From Lactiplantibacillus xiangfangensis (lineage in GTDB: Bacteria; Bacillota; Bacilli; Lactobacillales; Lactobacillaceae), in NCBI RefSeq assembly GCF_001438845.1, contig NZ_JQCL01000080.1:162073-226072 (forward strand): 64,000 nt of DNA, written 5' to 3'. The notes beneath the pieces were generated by a model. It ran no database searches and was not told where the DNA came from. It worked only from the letters and a program-made list of their open reading frames with translations. Made by a program: the position numbers and the translations under genes. How positions within the stretch are numbered: position 1 is the first letter of the stretch; every line of letters begins with the position of its first letter. This document shows, piece after piece, positions 42,764 to 51,170 of this stretch.

Positions 42764-43030
42764 TTAAGCGGCTGGGTGTGTTAATTTACGGTAACCAAAG
42801 TAGAACTGAACAATGGCTAAAATAATGTTGACCCAGTTTAAGACTTGGAACCAAGTGCTTAATCCAGCAACGGGGGTGGCACCGTAAAATGCCCAGAATC
42901 CCCAGATAACGGCAACAACGTTAATCCAGGCAAACGTCTTTTGCAAGGATTGATTGTCTAATGCGAACCACATCCAAATGACGTTAACGACAAACCATAC
43001 AGCTAAAATCCAAAAACTCCAAGTAAACAT
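42764..43030 (-). CDS. Small membrane protein with three helices
   Basis: 88 residues, helices at about 5-25, 33-50 and 58-78, unusually rich in Trp and Phe. AGAGGT before the ATG. No family recognised with confidence. It is divergent from a tetR-type gene with a palindrome between them, so it is a likely target of that regulator. Confidence 0.7.
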   Translation of the reverse strand: MFTWSFWILAVWFVVNVIWMWFALDNQSLQKTFAWINVVAVIWGFWAFYGATPVAGLSTWFQVLNWVNIILAIVQFYFGYRKLTHPAA

Positions 43031-43143
43031 ATTGATTACCTCTAATCAACTTATATTTTGAAAGGGCTATGTTTTCCTTTCAACGCTTATAGAATAAGGC
43101 TTTTAGACACAATTGAACACCGTCAAAATGTTGGTGTGTGTAC

Positions 43144-43179
43144 GTTTTCGGACATTTGAGCGGGTGAGTGTTCGAAAAC
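43144..43179. promoter_or_regulatory. Candidate TetR operator
   Basis: GTTTTCGGACA at 43144-43154 and TGTTCGAAAAC at 43169-43179: inverted arms matching at 10 of 11 bases, in the space between the small membrane protein gene and the tetR-type gene. Confidence 0.6.
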
Positions 43180-43240
43180 CAACGCTTTTTTGAAAATTGC
43201 GTGGTAAGATGGAATTATATTGACGAGGGAGTTTAGCGGG

Positions 43241-43825
43241 ATGGCAAAAGATGTTCGCAAAATTAAAACTGAACGTGATCTACAAAATGCGTTTTTATCA
43301 CTATTAACAACGAAGGGGTTTCGACAGCTAACCGTCGCGGATATTTGTCAGGCTTCGTTGACGAGTCGTTCGACTTTTTACGCGCATTACCTAGATAAGT
43401 ACGATTTGTTGGAGCAGATGGTCGCACATTACACTGCAATGTTTGCGCAACGCGTCAGTGTGCGTTTTCAGCAAATTATTGCGGGGCAAATTGACGACTT
43501 ATTGCACAGCTTATTAGCGGACATGGCGGAAAATCGACAGACGCTTCAGGTTTTGTTCACCGTGCACGAGCCAGATGCAGATCTCAAGGCGAATTTTTAC
43601 CAGTTACTTTATCGGCAATGGGAAACTTTTATCAAGAGTCAACCAGTGACACATCCGGTACCGGTGGATTTGATTGCCAGTATGGGAAGTAACGTTCAAA
43701 TGACTCTGATTGAATGGATCATTGAGCACGGAGAAAATAGCTTAGATGGTGTGGCGGAAGCGGTCAATACCATCCGTAAAGCAATCTTAATTCAGATTAA
43801 GGCGCCGGATGACCAGCTTAGCTAA
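43241..43825 (+). CDS. TetR/AcrR-family regulator
   Basis: 194 residues from ATG 43241 (GAGGGAG upstream). HTH: GFRQLTVADICQASLTSRSTFYAHYLDKYDLLEQM at ~30-64. C-terminal domain resembles the TetR_C-type of the DhaS/YxbF group. The divergent gene for a small Trp-rich membrane protein is the probable target, with the palindrome at 43144-43179 as operator. Convergent with the CAT-like gene. Confidence 0.92.
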   Translation: MAKDVRKIKTERDLQNAFLSLLTTKGFRQLTVADICQASLTSRSTFYAHYLDKYDLLEQMVAHYTAMFAQRVSVRFQQIIAGQIDDLLHSLLADMAENRQTLQVLFTVHEPDADLKANFYQLLYRQWETFIKSQPVTHPVPVDLIASMGSNVQMTLIEWIIEHGENSLDGVAEAVNTIRKAILIQIKAPDDQLS

Positions 43826-43828
43826 ACT

Positions 43829-43869
43829 AAAAAATGCGTTGAATCTTTTTTTGATTCAACGCATTTTTT
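43829..43869. terminator. Bidirectional terminator
   Basis: AAAAAATGCGTTGAATC and GATTCAACGCATTTTTT are perfect arms around seven T. It overlaps the stop codon of the CAT-like gene. Confidence 0.93.
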
Positions 43870-44521
43870 AGTTTAAATAAGTTTGTGGTGCGTTCAGTAG
43901 TGTTTGCAGTTCGTTAAAAAAGGTACTGACATGGTAACCATCCGCGGTAGCGTGATTGATGGTCAAGCTCAGCGGCATGGTTGTGTGTTCATGTTCACTT
44001 TTGAATTGTCCCGCCTGAAAGATGGGGAAAAAGGTGGTTAGGGGTTTAAATGGCAATGGCGTATAACTTGAAAAGTTAACCCACGGCAAGCTTCCGATGT
44101 TAACCAGATTAGCTGATTGGGGTGCTTTTGGCATGGGCCCCGGTTGTTGACCGTACTGTTGAAGGTCAGCTAGATAGTGCTGATAAAAGACCGTAAAGTC
44201 TTCATCATAAGCGGTCCACAAATTAGAAATTGAGTGGTCAGCGTGGATGACCGTATACGATGGGTGTAAAACGTCAAATGTCACCAGTTGTTCGTCGATA
44301 TAACCGATACGCATTTCAGGATGGTTAGTCAGTAACCGGCTGATCAGGTAAAGGTAGACCGCGTTGAATTTGACGTGATTAGTGCGGGTCCAGGCTAAGG
44401 TAGCGGTGATACCTAAATCGACGGTCAGTGAAAAGCCGGTGGGATTCATCTTGGTAAAGTAATAAAAGTATTGTTGGCGGGGCCAATTTTGTTGGTCAAT
44501 CACCGTGTAATGGTTATTCAT
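43868..44521 (-). CDS. Chloramphenicol acetyltransferase-like protein
   Basis: 217 residues from the ATG at 44521 (GGGAGG upstream). It follows the CAT fold throughout: WPRQQYFYYF at the start, FSLTVDLGITATLAWTR, and the active-site HxxxDG in INHATADGYHVSTFF near the end, so the catalytic His and Asp are kept. It probably acetylates a hydroxyl group using acetyl-CoA. Whether chloramphenicol is the substrate cannot be told; chromosomal CAT-like genes often have others. Third gene of an operon with the two genes upstream (gap 2 bases). Confidence 0.9.
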   Translation of the reverse strand: MNNHYTVIDQQNWPRQQYFYYFTKMNPTGFSLTVDLGITATLAWTRTNHVKFNAVYLYLISRLLTNHPEMRIGYIDEQLVTFDVLHPSYTVIHADHSISNLWTAYDEDFTVFYQHYLADLQQYGQQPGPMPKAPQSANLVNIGSLPWVNFSSYTPLPFKPLTTFFPIFQAGQFKSEHEHTTMPLSLTINHATADGYHVSTFFNELQTLLNAPQTYLN

Positions 44522-44523
44522 GT

Positions 44524-44895
44524 TCAGTTTTCCTCCCAATCCTTGGGACGCTGGTTATAGCCGTTGTCGTCAAAAGGGTGTAATTTGTGTAGCCACTTGT
44601 CTTTAAGATTCTTTAACGTAGCGCGCATATTAGTCACGTCGGCAGTTTCGGCTTTCCAAAGAACGCTGTAAGTGAAATTATCAGCGCCTTGTTCGTTCCA
44701 GTCTGCCTGTAGTGGCGTGTTGCGATAGAAGTTCTTGTTCAGGTTTAGTTGGTAAAACTGCCAACGGTTATGCAGGTTAGGGACAACGTCGATAAAGCGT
44801 TTGTGTGTGAGGTTGTTTTCAATTTGAATCACCCCATAAAAGGTCGGTGCCATTTTATAGGCTTTCTGTAATTGTTTTTTGCGTTCTGTTTCCAT
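44524..44895 (-). CDS. Stand-alone GIY-YIG-like domain protein
   Basis: 123 residues. YGVIQIENNLTHKRFIDVVPNLHNRWQFYQLNLN matches the LuxR-associated GIY-YIG branch found fused to or beside DUF2087 regulators in Lactobacillales. The canonical GIY/YIG core is strongly degenerate (YGVI; KRFI), so nuclease activity is doubtful. Its start is 3 bases past the previous stop and it ends 2 bases before the CAT-like gene, so it is translated as part of a tight three-gene operon. Confidence 0.75.
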   Translation of the reverse strand: METERKKQLQKAYKMAPTFYGVIQIENNLTHKRFIDVVPNLHNRWQFYQLNLNKNFYRNTPLQADWNEQGADNFTYSVLWKAETADVTNMRATLKNLKDKWLHKLHPFDDNGYNQRPKDWEEN

Positions 44896-44897
44896 GA

Positions 44898-45623
44898 TTA
44901 TTCCTTTCCAGTTGTGCGCCAGTATTCATGACCGTCTGCGGTTCGCGTTAAGAAGCCATAATCGACAAGGTAGCGGCGGACGGTGACAAAGTCAAAATAA
45001 ATTGGTTTAAGTAATTGGTTAATCGCAGATTCTGAAAAATGTTGATTAGTTGGGACTTCTTCGATGATTCGAGTCAGGACCGTTAAGATGACCTTCTGCT
45101 TTTTAGGCCAACGCTTAAGTCGTAACGGCTGGTGTTCAAAGTCAAAGTAGTGTTGCAGGGTCGAGGCAGCTTCATCTTCGGTAATCATAAAGCGGTCGTC
45201 AACGGGTCCCGTTTGTGTAGGAACGTCAATTAAGGGACTTTCCTGATTGGCAGCTTGATCAAAGACGGCGTCATAAATGGCAAGGTAGAGTCGGGCCTGC
45301 TTAGCTTTTTCACGGAAGGTAAACTTCTGGTGACGAATCGTAGCGGCGGCCACCTGTAGTTGTTTAGCTAAATCTTGATCCTTAATCCCCGTTGAAAATG
45401 CAGTCAGTAAGTCCTGCTGTTTAGTAGTGAGTGTATTGTAACGACTATCTGTGTGAATCAGTTGGGCTAAGTTGCCACCGTGAACAAGTGTTAAATGATC
45501 AACAAGTTCTTTTTCAGGCGTCCCGGTTGCCCAGTGAGCCTGGCAGTAATTACATTGTAAGCCATCCAAAGTAGGGTGCCAGCCCTGTCTTAGGTCGGCT
45601 AAGGTTAAGTTGTTGAGTTCCAT
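44898..45623 (-). CDS. Zinc-finger/HTH/DUF2087 transcriptional regulator
   Basis: 241 residues, GGAGGT upstream. An N-terminal CNYC...DHLTLVH element (~24-48) looks like a C2H2-type zinc site. A LuxR-like helix-turn-helix (LTTKQQDLLTAF... DLAKQLQVAAATIRHQKFTFREKAKQARLYL, ~66-115) follows, and the C-terminus (~165-240: KRWPKKQKVILTVLTRIIE... RRYLVDYGFLTR) is DUF2087. It is the first gene of the operon, and its promoter is overlapped by a palindrome at 45651-45681, suggesting autoregulation. Confidence 0.82.
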   Translation of the reverse strand: MELNNLTLADLRQGWHPTLDGLQCNYCQAHWATGTPEKELVDHLTLVHGGNLAQLIHTDSRYNTLTTKQQDLLTAFSTGIKDQDLAKQLQVAAATIRHQKFTFREKAKQARLYLAIYDAVFDQAANQESPLIDVPTQTGPVDDRFMITEDEAASTLQHYFDFEHQPLRLKRWPKKQKVILTVLTRIIEEVPTNQHFSESAINQLLKPIYFDFVTVRRYLVDYGFLTRTADGHEYWRTTGKE

Positions 45624-45645
45624 TAGATGACCTCCAGTAGATAAT

Positions 45646-45681
45646 AGTATAATTCTGTTTACTGTATTTGTAAACAGAATT
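45646..45681 (-). promoter_or_regulatory. Promoter and operator of the DUF2087 operon
   Basis: On the minus strand TTTACA (45669-45674), 17-base spacer, TATACT (45646-45651). Overlaid is the perfect inverted repeat AATTCTGTTTAC tgtattt GTAAACAGAATT (45651-45681). Further GTTTA/TAAAC half-sites occur just outside, to about 45750. Confidence 0.8.
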
Positions 45682-45952
45682 GTTTAAATAAAGTTTACTA
45701 TTTTAATAAACGCATGGGTGACACTAGTGTTTATTGATTGTGTAAACATATGTTTAGCGATTAGAAAGGCTGCGAATCATTGATCAATACGGTTTAATTA
45801 AAGGAATCTTGGCCTTATACTATGTACCGGTACTCTAACTTAGAATACGGGAATAAGGCTAAATGCGTTTTTTGAAACTTTTGAAGTTACAGAATTTTTG
45901 AAGGATGATTTTCAAAATATGCAGGTTAAATCAAATTTTTGGAGGCGGCAAA
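45682..45952. other. Intergenic region before the Nudix gene
   Basis: AT-rich; GTTTA/TAAAC half-sites up to about 45750, then no clear structure. An ACCGGT hexamer lies at 45826-45831. No gene or certain promoter seen. Confidence 0.4.
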
Positions 45953-46459
45953 ATGGAAGCAGTGTCCTATCATCGTGCGTTTGGTGTGTATGGCATTATT
46001 GGTAGTTTGCAGCAAGGATTGGTAGTTACAAAAAAATTTGGCGGCCCCTATACGAATCGCTATGATTTACCAGGGGGGAGCTTAGAAGACGGTGAGCCGT
46101 TAACGGTAGCGATTGGCAGAGAAATTCAAGAAGAGACCGGGCTACAAGCAGTCCAGATAATTCAATTGGGCGCGACGAGTTTTCGTTACCCGTGGGATTT
46201 TGAGCAGTGGCATTTTAATCAACATATTACGATTTTTTATCGAGTGAGCCAAACAATGGGAACGTTGGCGCCAGCCGTTCCAAATTTTGACGGTCAGGAT
46301 TCACATGGGGCTGTTCAGCTACCCTTAGCACAGCTTACCTTGGCAAATGCGTCGCCCTTAGTTTTAAAAGCAAAACAGTATTTATTGAATGGTGAACACT
46401 TCGATCCGACCGATACCACTTACGCAACTTGGGACGTGTTGACACGTCCAGTCTATTGA
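45953..46459 (+). CDS. Nudix hydrolase
   Basis: 168 residues from ATG 45953 behind GGAGGCGG; 16 extra upstream codons share the frame but precede that site. The Nudix box GGSLEDGEPLTVAIGREIQEETG is complete, with the metal-binding REIQEE. It hydrolyses a nucleoside diphosphate linked to another moiety; the substrate is unknown. Confidence 0.94.
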   Translation: MEAVSYHRAFGVYGIIGSLQQGLVVTKKFGGPYTNRYDLPGGSLEDGEPLTVAIGREIQEETGLQAVQIIQLGATSFRYPWDFEQWHFNQHITIFYRVSQTMGTLAPAVPNFDGQDSHGAVQLPLAQLTLANASPLVLKAKQYLLNGEHFDPTDTTYATWDVLTRPVY

Positions 46460-46492
46460 AACGATTTATAACGAAATAAATTCAAATTACCG

Positions 46493-46548
46493 AAAAAAGG
46501 ATCAACGGTGGCCCAGTGAAGTTGGGTTGCTAGTTGATTTTTTATTTT
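46493..46548 (+). terminator. Terminator of Nudix gene
   Basis: ATCAAC...GCCCA pairs with TGGGT...GTTGAT with internal loops, preceded by six A and followed by a T-rich tract. Confidence 0.75.
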
Positions 46549-46574
46549 GGTTGCAATTATTTAAAATTGATGAT

Positions 46575-46599
46575 AGTGTACTAGTTGAAATAGAACACT
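46575..46599 (+). promoter_or_regulatory. YtrA-type operator
   Basis: AGTGTA-N13-AACACT, an imperfect inverted repeat (AGTGTACTA ... TAGAACACT) 28 bases before the gntR-type gene. YtrA-subfamily regulators bind AGTGTA/TACACT half-sites at such spacing and repress their own ABC operon. Confidence 0.65.
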
Positions 46600-46626
46600 T
46601 AATACACACTGAAATGAGGTGTCAAA

Positions 46627-47007
46627 ATGGCTTTTGCGACGTCCGGAGCGCCTTACTATGAACAATTATTGATGCAGATTAAGCAGCAGATCGTTCAGGG
46701 GACTTTGCAACCAGGGGACAAATTACCATCAATTCGGTCGATGGCGACAACCATGCACCTGAATCCGAATACGGTCAGTAAAACGTATCAATTGTTGGAG
46801 AGTCAACACGCAGTTTATACCATTAAAGGACGGGGGACCTTTGTGAATACACCGACGAAAACAACGCTTAACCCAATTGCGGTAGCGGAAGTTCAAACTA
46901 AATTTGAGACCATCTTAACGGAAGCACAATTTTTAGGTATTACGGAACAACAAATCCAAGACTGGGTTGTGAAGGCCTATCAGGGGGGCAAATCAGATGA
47001 GCATTAA
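46627..47007 (+). CDS. GntR-family regulator, YtrA subfamily
   Basis: 126 residues, the short YtrA type with a winged-helix domain and only a brief C-terminal helix pair. Seen: YYEQLLMQIKQQIVQGTLQPGDKLPSIRSMATTMHLNPNTVSKTYQLLE. It is the first gene of a four-gene operon and overlaps the ATPase gene by 11 bases. Likely represses the operon and responds to cell-envelope stress, as YtrA does in B. subtilis; the inducer is unknown. Confidence 0.94.
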   Translation: MAFATSGAPYYEQLLMQIKQQIVQGTLQPGDKLPSIRSMATTMHLNPNTVSKTYQLLESQHAVYTIKGRGTFVNTPTKTTLNPIAVAEVQTKFETILTEAQFLGITEQQIQDWVVKAYQGGKSDEH

Positions 47008-47890
47008 AGTTAGTGGATTAAGTAAAACGATTAATCAGCAGCCCATCCTGACTGACATTAGTTTTGACTGGCCTGCAACCCGCATCATTGGGTTAGTTGG
47101 GCGCAACGGCGCGGGAAAAACAACGTTGTTTCGTACCATGGCAGATCATTATCGCCCTGATGCTGGGATGATGACGATCGACGGACAAGATGTCAATCAA
47201 CATCCGGCTGCTCGTCAAAAGCTATTTTATATTGATACGCAAAATAATTTCTTTGGCAATCAGACGCTTGGTCAAATTGCGACGCAGTACGCTATTGGTT
47301 ATGCAAACTTTGACACGAGCCGGTTTGATCATCTTTTGAAGACTGAACGGTTAACCTTGAAAAGTCATTACCGACAATTATCTAAGGGGCAGCGAATGCT
47401 GAGCCAAATTTTGTTAGCTTTAGCGAGTGATGCTCCCTACGTTATTTTGGATGAACCTTTTGACGGTTTGGACATTCTCGTGCGTGAGCGGATCGTCGCC
47501 CTGATCGTAAGCGCCGCCGCTGACCGGCAGATTAGTTTTTTGATTTCATCGCACAACCTAGACGAACTGGACGGCTTATGCGAGCAGGCCTTGTTTTTAA
47601 AGAATCAACACTTGGTTGCCAACTACGACTTAGAAACATTAAGGCAGCGCGCCCGAAAGTTGCAATTGGTCTTTAAAACTAAGACGGTCCCAGCGGTGAT
47701 CAAAGACCATGGTCAACTGATTAACGTTTATGGTCGGGTATTAGAAGTTTACTTTGATGACTATACGGATGCGCTGGATGCTGAGCTAAGAGCTGCTGAC
47801 CCAGTTATGATGACGGACTGTCCGTTGACAATTACCGATGTTTTCCGGGTGAAACTGGGTGATTCCCGGAACCTTTTAGGTGGTGAGTAA
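46997..47890 (+). CDS. ABC transporter ATPase (YtrB-like)
   Basis: 297 residues, GGGGGG upstream. Walker A GRNGAGKTT, signature region QLSKGQRML (LSKGQ, a common variant of LSGGQ), Walker B YVILDEPFDG and H-loop ISSHNLDEL are intact. The C-terminal ~80 residues form an extra domain. It should energise the two membrane proteins encoded next. Confidence 0.94.
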   Translation: MSIKVSGLSKTINQQPILTDISFDWPATRIIGLVGRNGAGKTTLFRTMADHYRPDAGMMTIDGQDVNQHPAARQKLFYIDTQNNFFGNQTLGQIATQYAIGYANFDTSRFDHLLKTERLTLKSHYRQLSKGQRMLSQILLALASDAPYVILDEPFDGLDILVRERIVALIVSAAADRQISFLISSHNLDELDGLCEQALFLKNQHLVANYDLETLRQRARKLQLVFKTKTVPAVIKDHGQLINVYGRVLEVYFDDYTDALDAELRAADPVMMTDCPLTITDVFRVKLGDSRNLLGGE

Positions 47891-48961
47891 ATGACTTATA
47901 GACAAGTACACCGCTTGTGGTGGTCACAAAGTTGGCGGTGGGTCATCGGGTTAATGGCGGTGCTTATCGTGATTGGCATGGGCGCCGCAGTTAAAACGAC
48001 TCAGGGTCATCAACAGGGCCTGCAACAAACGTCCCGGATGAAAGTTGATCAAGCTTCCGATTACCGTAAACATCCTGAGAACTATCAACTTCATGGTCAT
48101 CAGGTCACCTTAGCTGAATATAATACTGAACAGTATCAGTTTTTTAGTAAGGATCAATTCAAAGTCCATGATTATGAAGTTCGAATCGGTGTAACTGGAA
48201 ATAATTGGTATTACCTGATTATGATGATTGCGGGGTTAGTGTTCGCCTTTTGGGGACGACGGACACACTACGCTGAGTTCATGTTGGGGCTAGGTGCGAC
48301 CCGTAATCAGTTGTTTCTCGTTCAGTTAGGGCAGACCTTGGCGTTGATCCTCACGGTTGCGGTGGCACAGTTAAGCTACTGGGGATGGATTATTGCCGTG
48401 ATACCAGCAAAATATCAAGCTTACCGTAATCTGGCCGTCCTCTTTGGGAGCAACGTTGCCATTGTGACGATTAGCTTTGGGGTATTGGTGCTCGGTTGGT
48501 TCGTTGGCTTGCTGAATAATCGGTTTTGGTTAGCAGCCATTTTGAGTGGGCTAGCGTGGCGATTTTTGGAGGGCGTCGGCAGTGAATCCGGCTACGCTAT
48601 GTTGCTTTTTGGAAATGATGTGCTTCCCGTAGGCTTCTGGTTTTATGCGCATTACTACGTGGCAAGTAGTTTGGTGTTAGGACTTGCGGTACTAGTTTGT
48701 GGTGCAATTTGGCAATTACAACGGACTTGGAGTGCTGAGTCGACACCGTTTAGTGGTGAAACGTTGTTTAGAAAGGTTGGCTTGATTGGTGTCATCACAG
48801 TTGCTGGTGGGGCCATACTAGGAGATATCTTTTTACAACCGTTTATACCAGGGGTGTTACCATGGTTTGAGATTCTAGGGATGGCGATTTTACTGGTGGT
48901 CCTATTATTGGGCTTAACTGTTCAGAAGCAGCGATTAAAGGGGGTGCAACATGGCGCATAA
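47891..48961 (+). CDS. ABC-type membrane component 1
   Basis: 356 residues with about seven helices and a soluble segment (~45-100) after the first helix. It begins immediately after the ATPase stop and overlaps the next gene by 11 bases. It resembles YtrC/YtrD- or BcrB-like permeases. The two membrane genes are distant paralogues, with similar size and layout, and likely form a heterodimer. Confidence 0.82.
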   Translation: MTYRQVHRLWWSQSWRWVIGLMAVLIVIGMGAAVKTTQGHQQGLQQTSRMKVDQASDYRKHPENYQLHGHQVTLAEYNTEQYQFFSKDQFKVHDYEVRIGVTGNNWYYLIMMIAGLVFAFWGRRTHYAEFMLGLGATRNQLFLVQLGQTLALILTVAVAQLSYWGWIIAVIPAKYQAYRNLAVLFGSNVAIVTISFGVLVLGWFVGLLNNRFWLAAILSGLAWRFLEGVGSESGYAMLLFGNDVLPVGFWFYAHYYVASSLVLGLAVLVCGAIWQLQRTWSAESTPFSGETLFRKVGLIGVITVAGGAILGDIFLQPFIPGVLPWFEILGMAILLVVLLLGLTVQKQRLKGVQHGA

Positions 48962-50027
48962 AACGTTACGCCGGTTAGTTTGGCGTCAGCACTGGTCAAT
49001 ATTATTACTGATTTTGATTGGACTAGTGGGTAGTGCTGCGGTTCAGAGTCTGTACGGCGGTCAAGCTTGGCACACGCAAAGCAATCCCCGGCTGATTGAC
49101 AGTCAGGTGCAGTATCGTCGTAAACATCATGATTATGTTGACCCAGTTGGTAAGCGCTATTCGTCAAAACAAGCCTTCTTAAAAGATTATCAGGAACGAC
49201 AATTACAAGTTTATCGTCAGCAGCCCACTAAAAAGACCAAAACGATTCGTGGTAACTTTGGCACACAGATTAATCAATATTACTTTGTGATCGGAATTTT
49301 GGCCGGAACCGTGATGATTTGGTATGCACGCCGACGCTACTTGAATGAATTTTTACAAACGTTAGGGTATCGTCGTTCTGAAATTTATCGGCAACAATGG
49401 CTACAATATGGGCTTACGGTGGTTAGTGGTGTTGTTATGGGGAGTTTAGTCAACCTCGCTATTTTGCGGTCACAGATTCCCGCCGCTTACTTTACTTATT
49501 TTAAGTGGCAAGCTTGGTTGCAGGACTTAATGGGGGATGCCGTGGTTGCACTCTGTGTCTTTGCAATCGCTAGTTTGGCAACCGTGGTCATTAATAATGT
49601 GATTGTGGCAGGGGCGTTGACGCTTTCCCTATATTTATATTGGTGGATGCCGCAGAGTGTTTGGGAAAACGCAACGACAGCGATTGCCGCTAATTATTTG
49701 TCACGGCACTGGGGGTTGGGCTGTGTTCTAGCAGTCCTGATCATCGGAATCACTTGGGGGCTTGCGCAGTGGCTAGTTTCAGGTTATTCCGCGGAGCAGC
49801 GGTCCCAGTTTGTCGTTCATCGCAGTTTGCGGTTAATCTTGCTACTGATTATGAGTGTTCCTTTAGGGGTTATCTTAAGTCGGATTTTTCGGGGCTTTAT
49901 TCTGAGCAATACCAGTTGGCCTAGTCTGATATTGGGCTGGATTTTAGGCCTAGTCGTCTTAAGTGTTTGGATTTATCGTCCGAAGTGGAGTCGACGGTTA
50001 TGGGAACTGATGGGCCAGCTAAGATAG
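48951..50027 (+). CDS. ABC-type membrane component 2
   Basis: 358 residues, about seven helices and an extracytoplasmic segment after the first helix (SQVQYRRKHHDYVDPVGKRYSSKQAF...). Layout mirrors the preceding gene: both have a short N-terminal RRLVWRQHW-like lead-in, one helix, a soluble loop and YARRRYLNEFLQTLGYRRSE-like cytoplasmic loop. Last gene of the gntR operon. Confidence 0.82.
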   Translation: MAHKTLRRLVWRQHWSILLLILIGLVGSAAVQSLYGGQAWHTQSNPRLIDSQVQYRRKHHDYVDPVGKRYSSKQAFLKDYQERQLQVYRQQPTKKTKTIRGNFGTQINQYYFVIGILAGTVMIWYARRRYLNEFLQTLGYRRSEIYRQQWLQYGLTVVSGVVMGSLVNLAILRSQIPAAYFTYFKWQAWLQDLMGDAVVALCVFAIASLATVVINNVIVAGALTLSLYLYWWMPQSVWENATTAIAANYLSRHWGLGCVLAVLIIGITWGLAQWLVSGYSAEQRSQFVVHRSLRLILLLIMSVPLGVILSRIFRGFILSNTSWPSLILGWILGLVVLSVWIYRPKWSRRLWELMGQLR

Positions 50028-50052
50028 CCTTTGTATTGAATAATTGAACTGA

Positions 50053-50094
50053 ACCTTCTCAGCCAACGGACTTAGTTGCTTGGGAAGGCTTTTT
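50053..50094 (+). terminator. Terminator of the gntR/ABC operon
   Basis: CCTTCTCAGCCAAC pairs with GTTGCTTGGGAAGG, followed by a T-run. Confidence 0.85.
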
Positions 50095-50239
50095 AGTAAT
50101 GCACGTTAAAATGTGCGACTACGGCAAAATGGTTCGACTGTCATTTCGGTCCGGGTGTACAATCAAGATAGTTAGAATAAACTTAATCAACACGGCTAAC
50201 GTTATCATGTGGCATTGAGTCGTGCAATGGGGTGATAAA

Positions 50240-50578
50240 ATGGCAGAATCAGAACTGAACAACTTGATTATTGCGGCTTTCGAACAAGTAACGGCGCCTA
50301 AGTATCATGATGTTAGGATCCAGTTAGCGAAGGCTTCCCAGGAGCTGACTAATGGCACGGATGAAATCAAGGTTATGGTTGGGGTACGCCGGGAACTCTT
50401 GCAAGCCGATTTGTCGTTGACGATCAAAAACCGGATTACCGGGTTGCCAGTGGCTTATCAGAAGCTGTTTAACTATGTTGCACCACGGTTGAAAAAAGTG
50501 GATGCCCAGGTCATTGACCGATATACGCACTACGGTTTTATTCCAATGAAACTGGGGAGTACCGTTAAGTATTCGTAA
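50240..50578 (+). CDS. Conserved-looking protein of unknown function
   Basis: 112 residues from ATG 50240 (GGGGTG upstream; a longer frame from 50222 is less likely). Mixed alpha/beta composition, no membrane helix or signal peptide, not recognised. Coding is supported by the ribosome binding site and a frame of normal codon use. It is isolated between terminators. Confidence 0.65.
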   Translation: MAESELNNLIIAAFEQVTAPKYHDVRIQLAKASQELTNGTDEIKVMVGVRRELLQADLSLTIKNRITGLPVAYQKLFNYVAPRLKKVDAQVIDRYTHYGFIPMKLGSTVKYS

Positions 50579-51011
50579 AGTAAGTTGAAATGACACTTAA
50601 TTGATGTTTAGGATTAAATATCAAAAAGGACAAGTTTGTTTTGATGATTGTTAAAAATTCTATCAACTAATCGATTCGTAGCAATGAATCAGTTAATTCA
50701 GATTTGAATTACTCTGGCGTATCCTGTTGTTGATAGTTTCTGGTTTTAAGACGGTTGCACTGCTTTCAGCGGTAGCTGCCGTCTTTTATATTAGTGAGAA
50801 CTTATGATGAAAAATGATGATTGGGTCCATACTTTTTATTTTCTGAAATATATTTGACTTATTTTGATTTCGTGATGAAACGCAAAAATATTGCAATATT
50901 ATATGCTAATTTTTAGCATAATGTCTGAACATGAGTGAATTACACCATAATTATATGTTTGAAAATAGCATACGTTTAAGAGTTTTTTCGGCCTGGAAAG
51001 GCAGTGAGATA

Positions 51012-51090
51012 ATGGACACTGCCTATTTGTACCATGGAACAGCTCTTGATAAGGCAGAATTAATTTTTCGCTCAATGTCTTTTCAAAAAA
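51012..51090 (+). pseudogene. Possible remnant of a YHGT-type (ADP-ribosyltransferase-like) gene
   Basis: The frame MDTAYLYHGTALDKAELIFRSM looks like the conserved start of families whose first motif is LYHGTS...A..I. It then runs straight into the convergent terminator. The ATG sits inside a GGCAGTG/CACTGCC hairpin (51000-51023). Either a degraded 5' end or chance similarity. Confidence 0.3.
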
Positions 51091-51092
51091 CA

Positions 51093-51154
51093 AAAAGCGT
51101 CGGTTCAGCAATCACGTCCTCATTAGGGATGATGATTGTTGAACCGACGCTTTT
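51093..51154 (-). terminator. Terminator of rqcH
   Basis: AAAAGCGTCGGTTCAGCAATCA pairs with TGATTGTTGAACCGACGCTTTT with one mismatch around an 18-base loop. Confidence 0.93.
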
Positions 51155-51170
51155 GAAATTTACGTCAGCT

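Larger units (their letters stand above)
50579..51170. other. 592-base AT-rich intergenic stretch
   Basis: Contains an AAGACGG/CCGTCTT hairpin (50748-50787), adjacent palindromes AATATTGCAATATT (50887-50900) and TATGCTAA/TTAGCATA (50902-50920), a possible gene remnant (51012-51090), and the rqcH terminator. Clearly more AT-rich than its neighbours. Confidence 0.6.
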
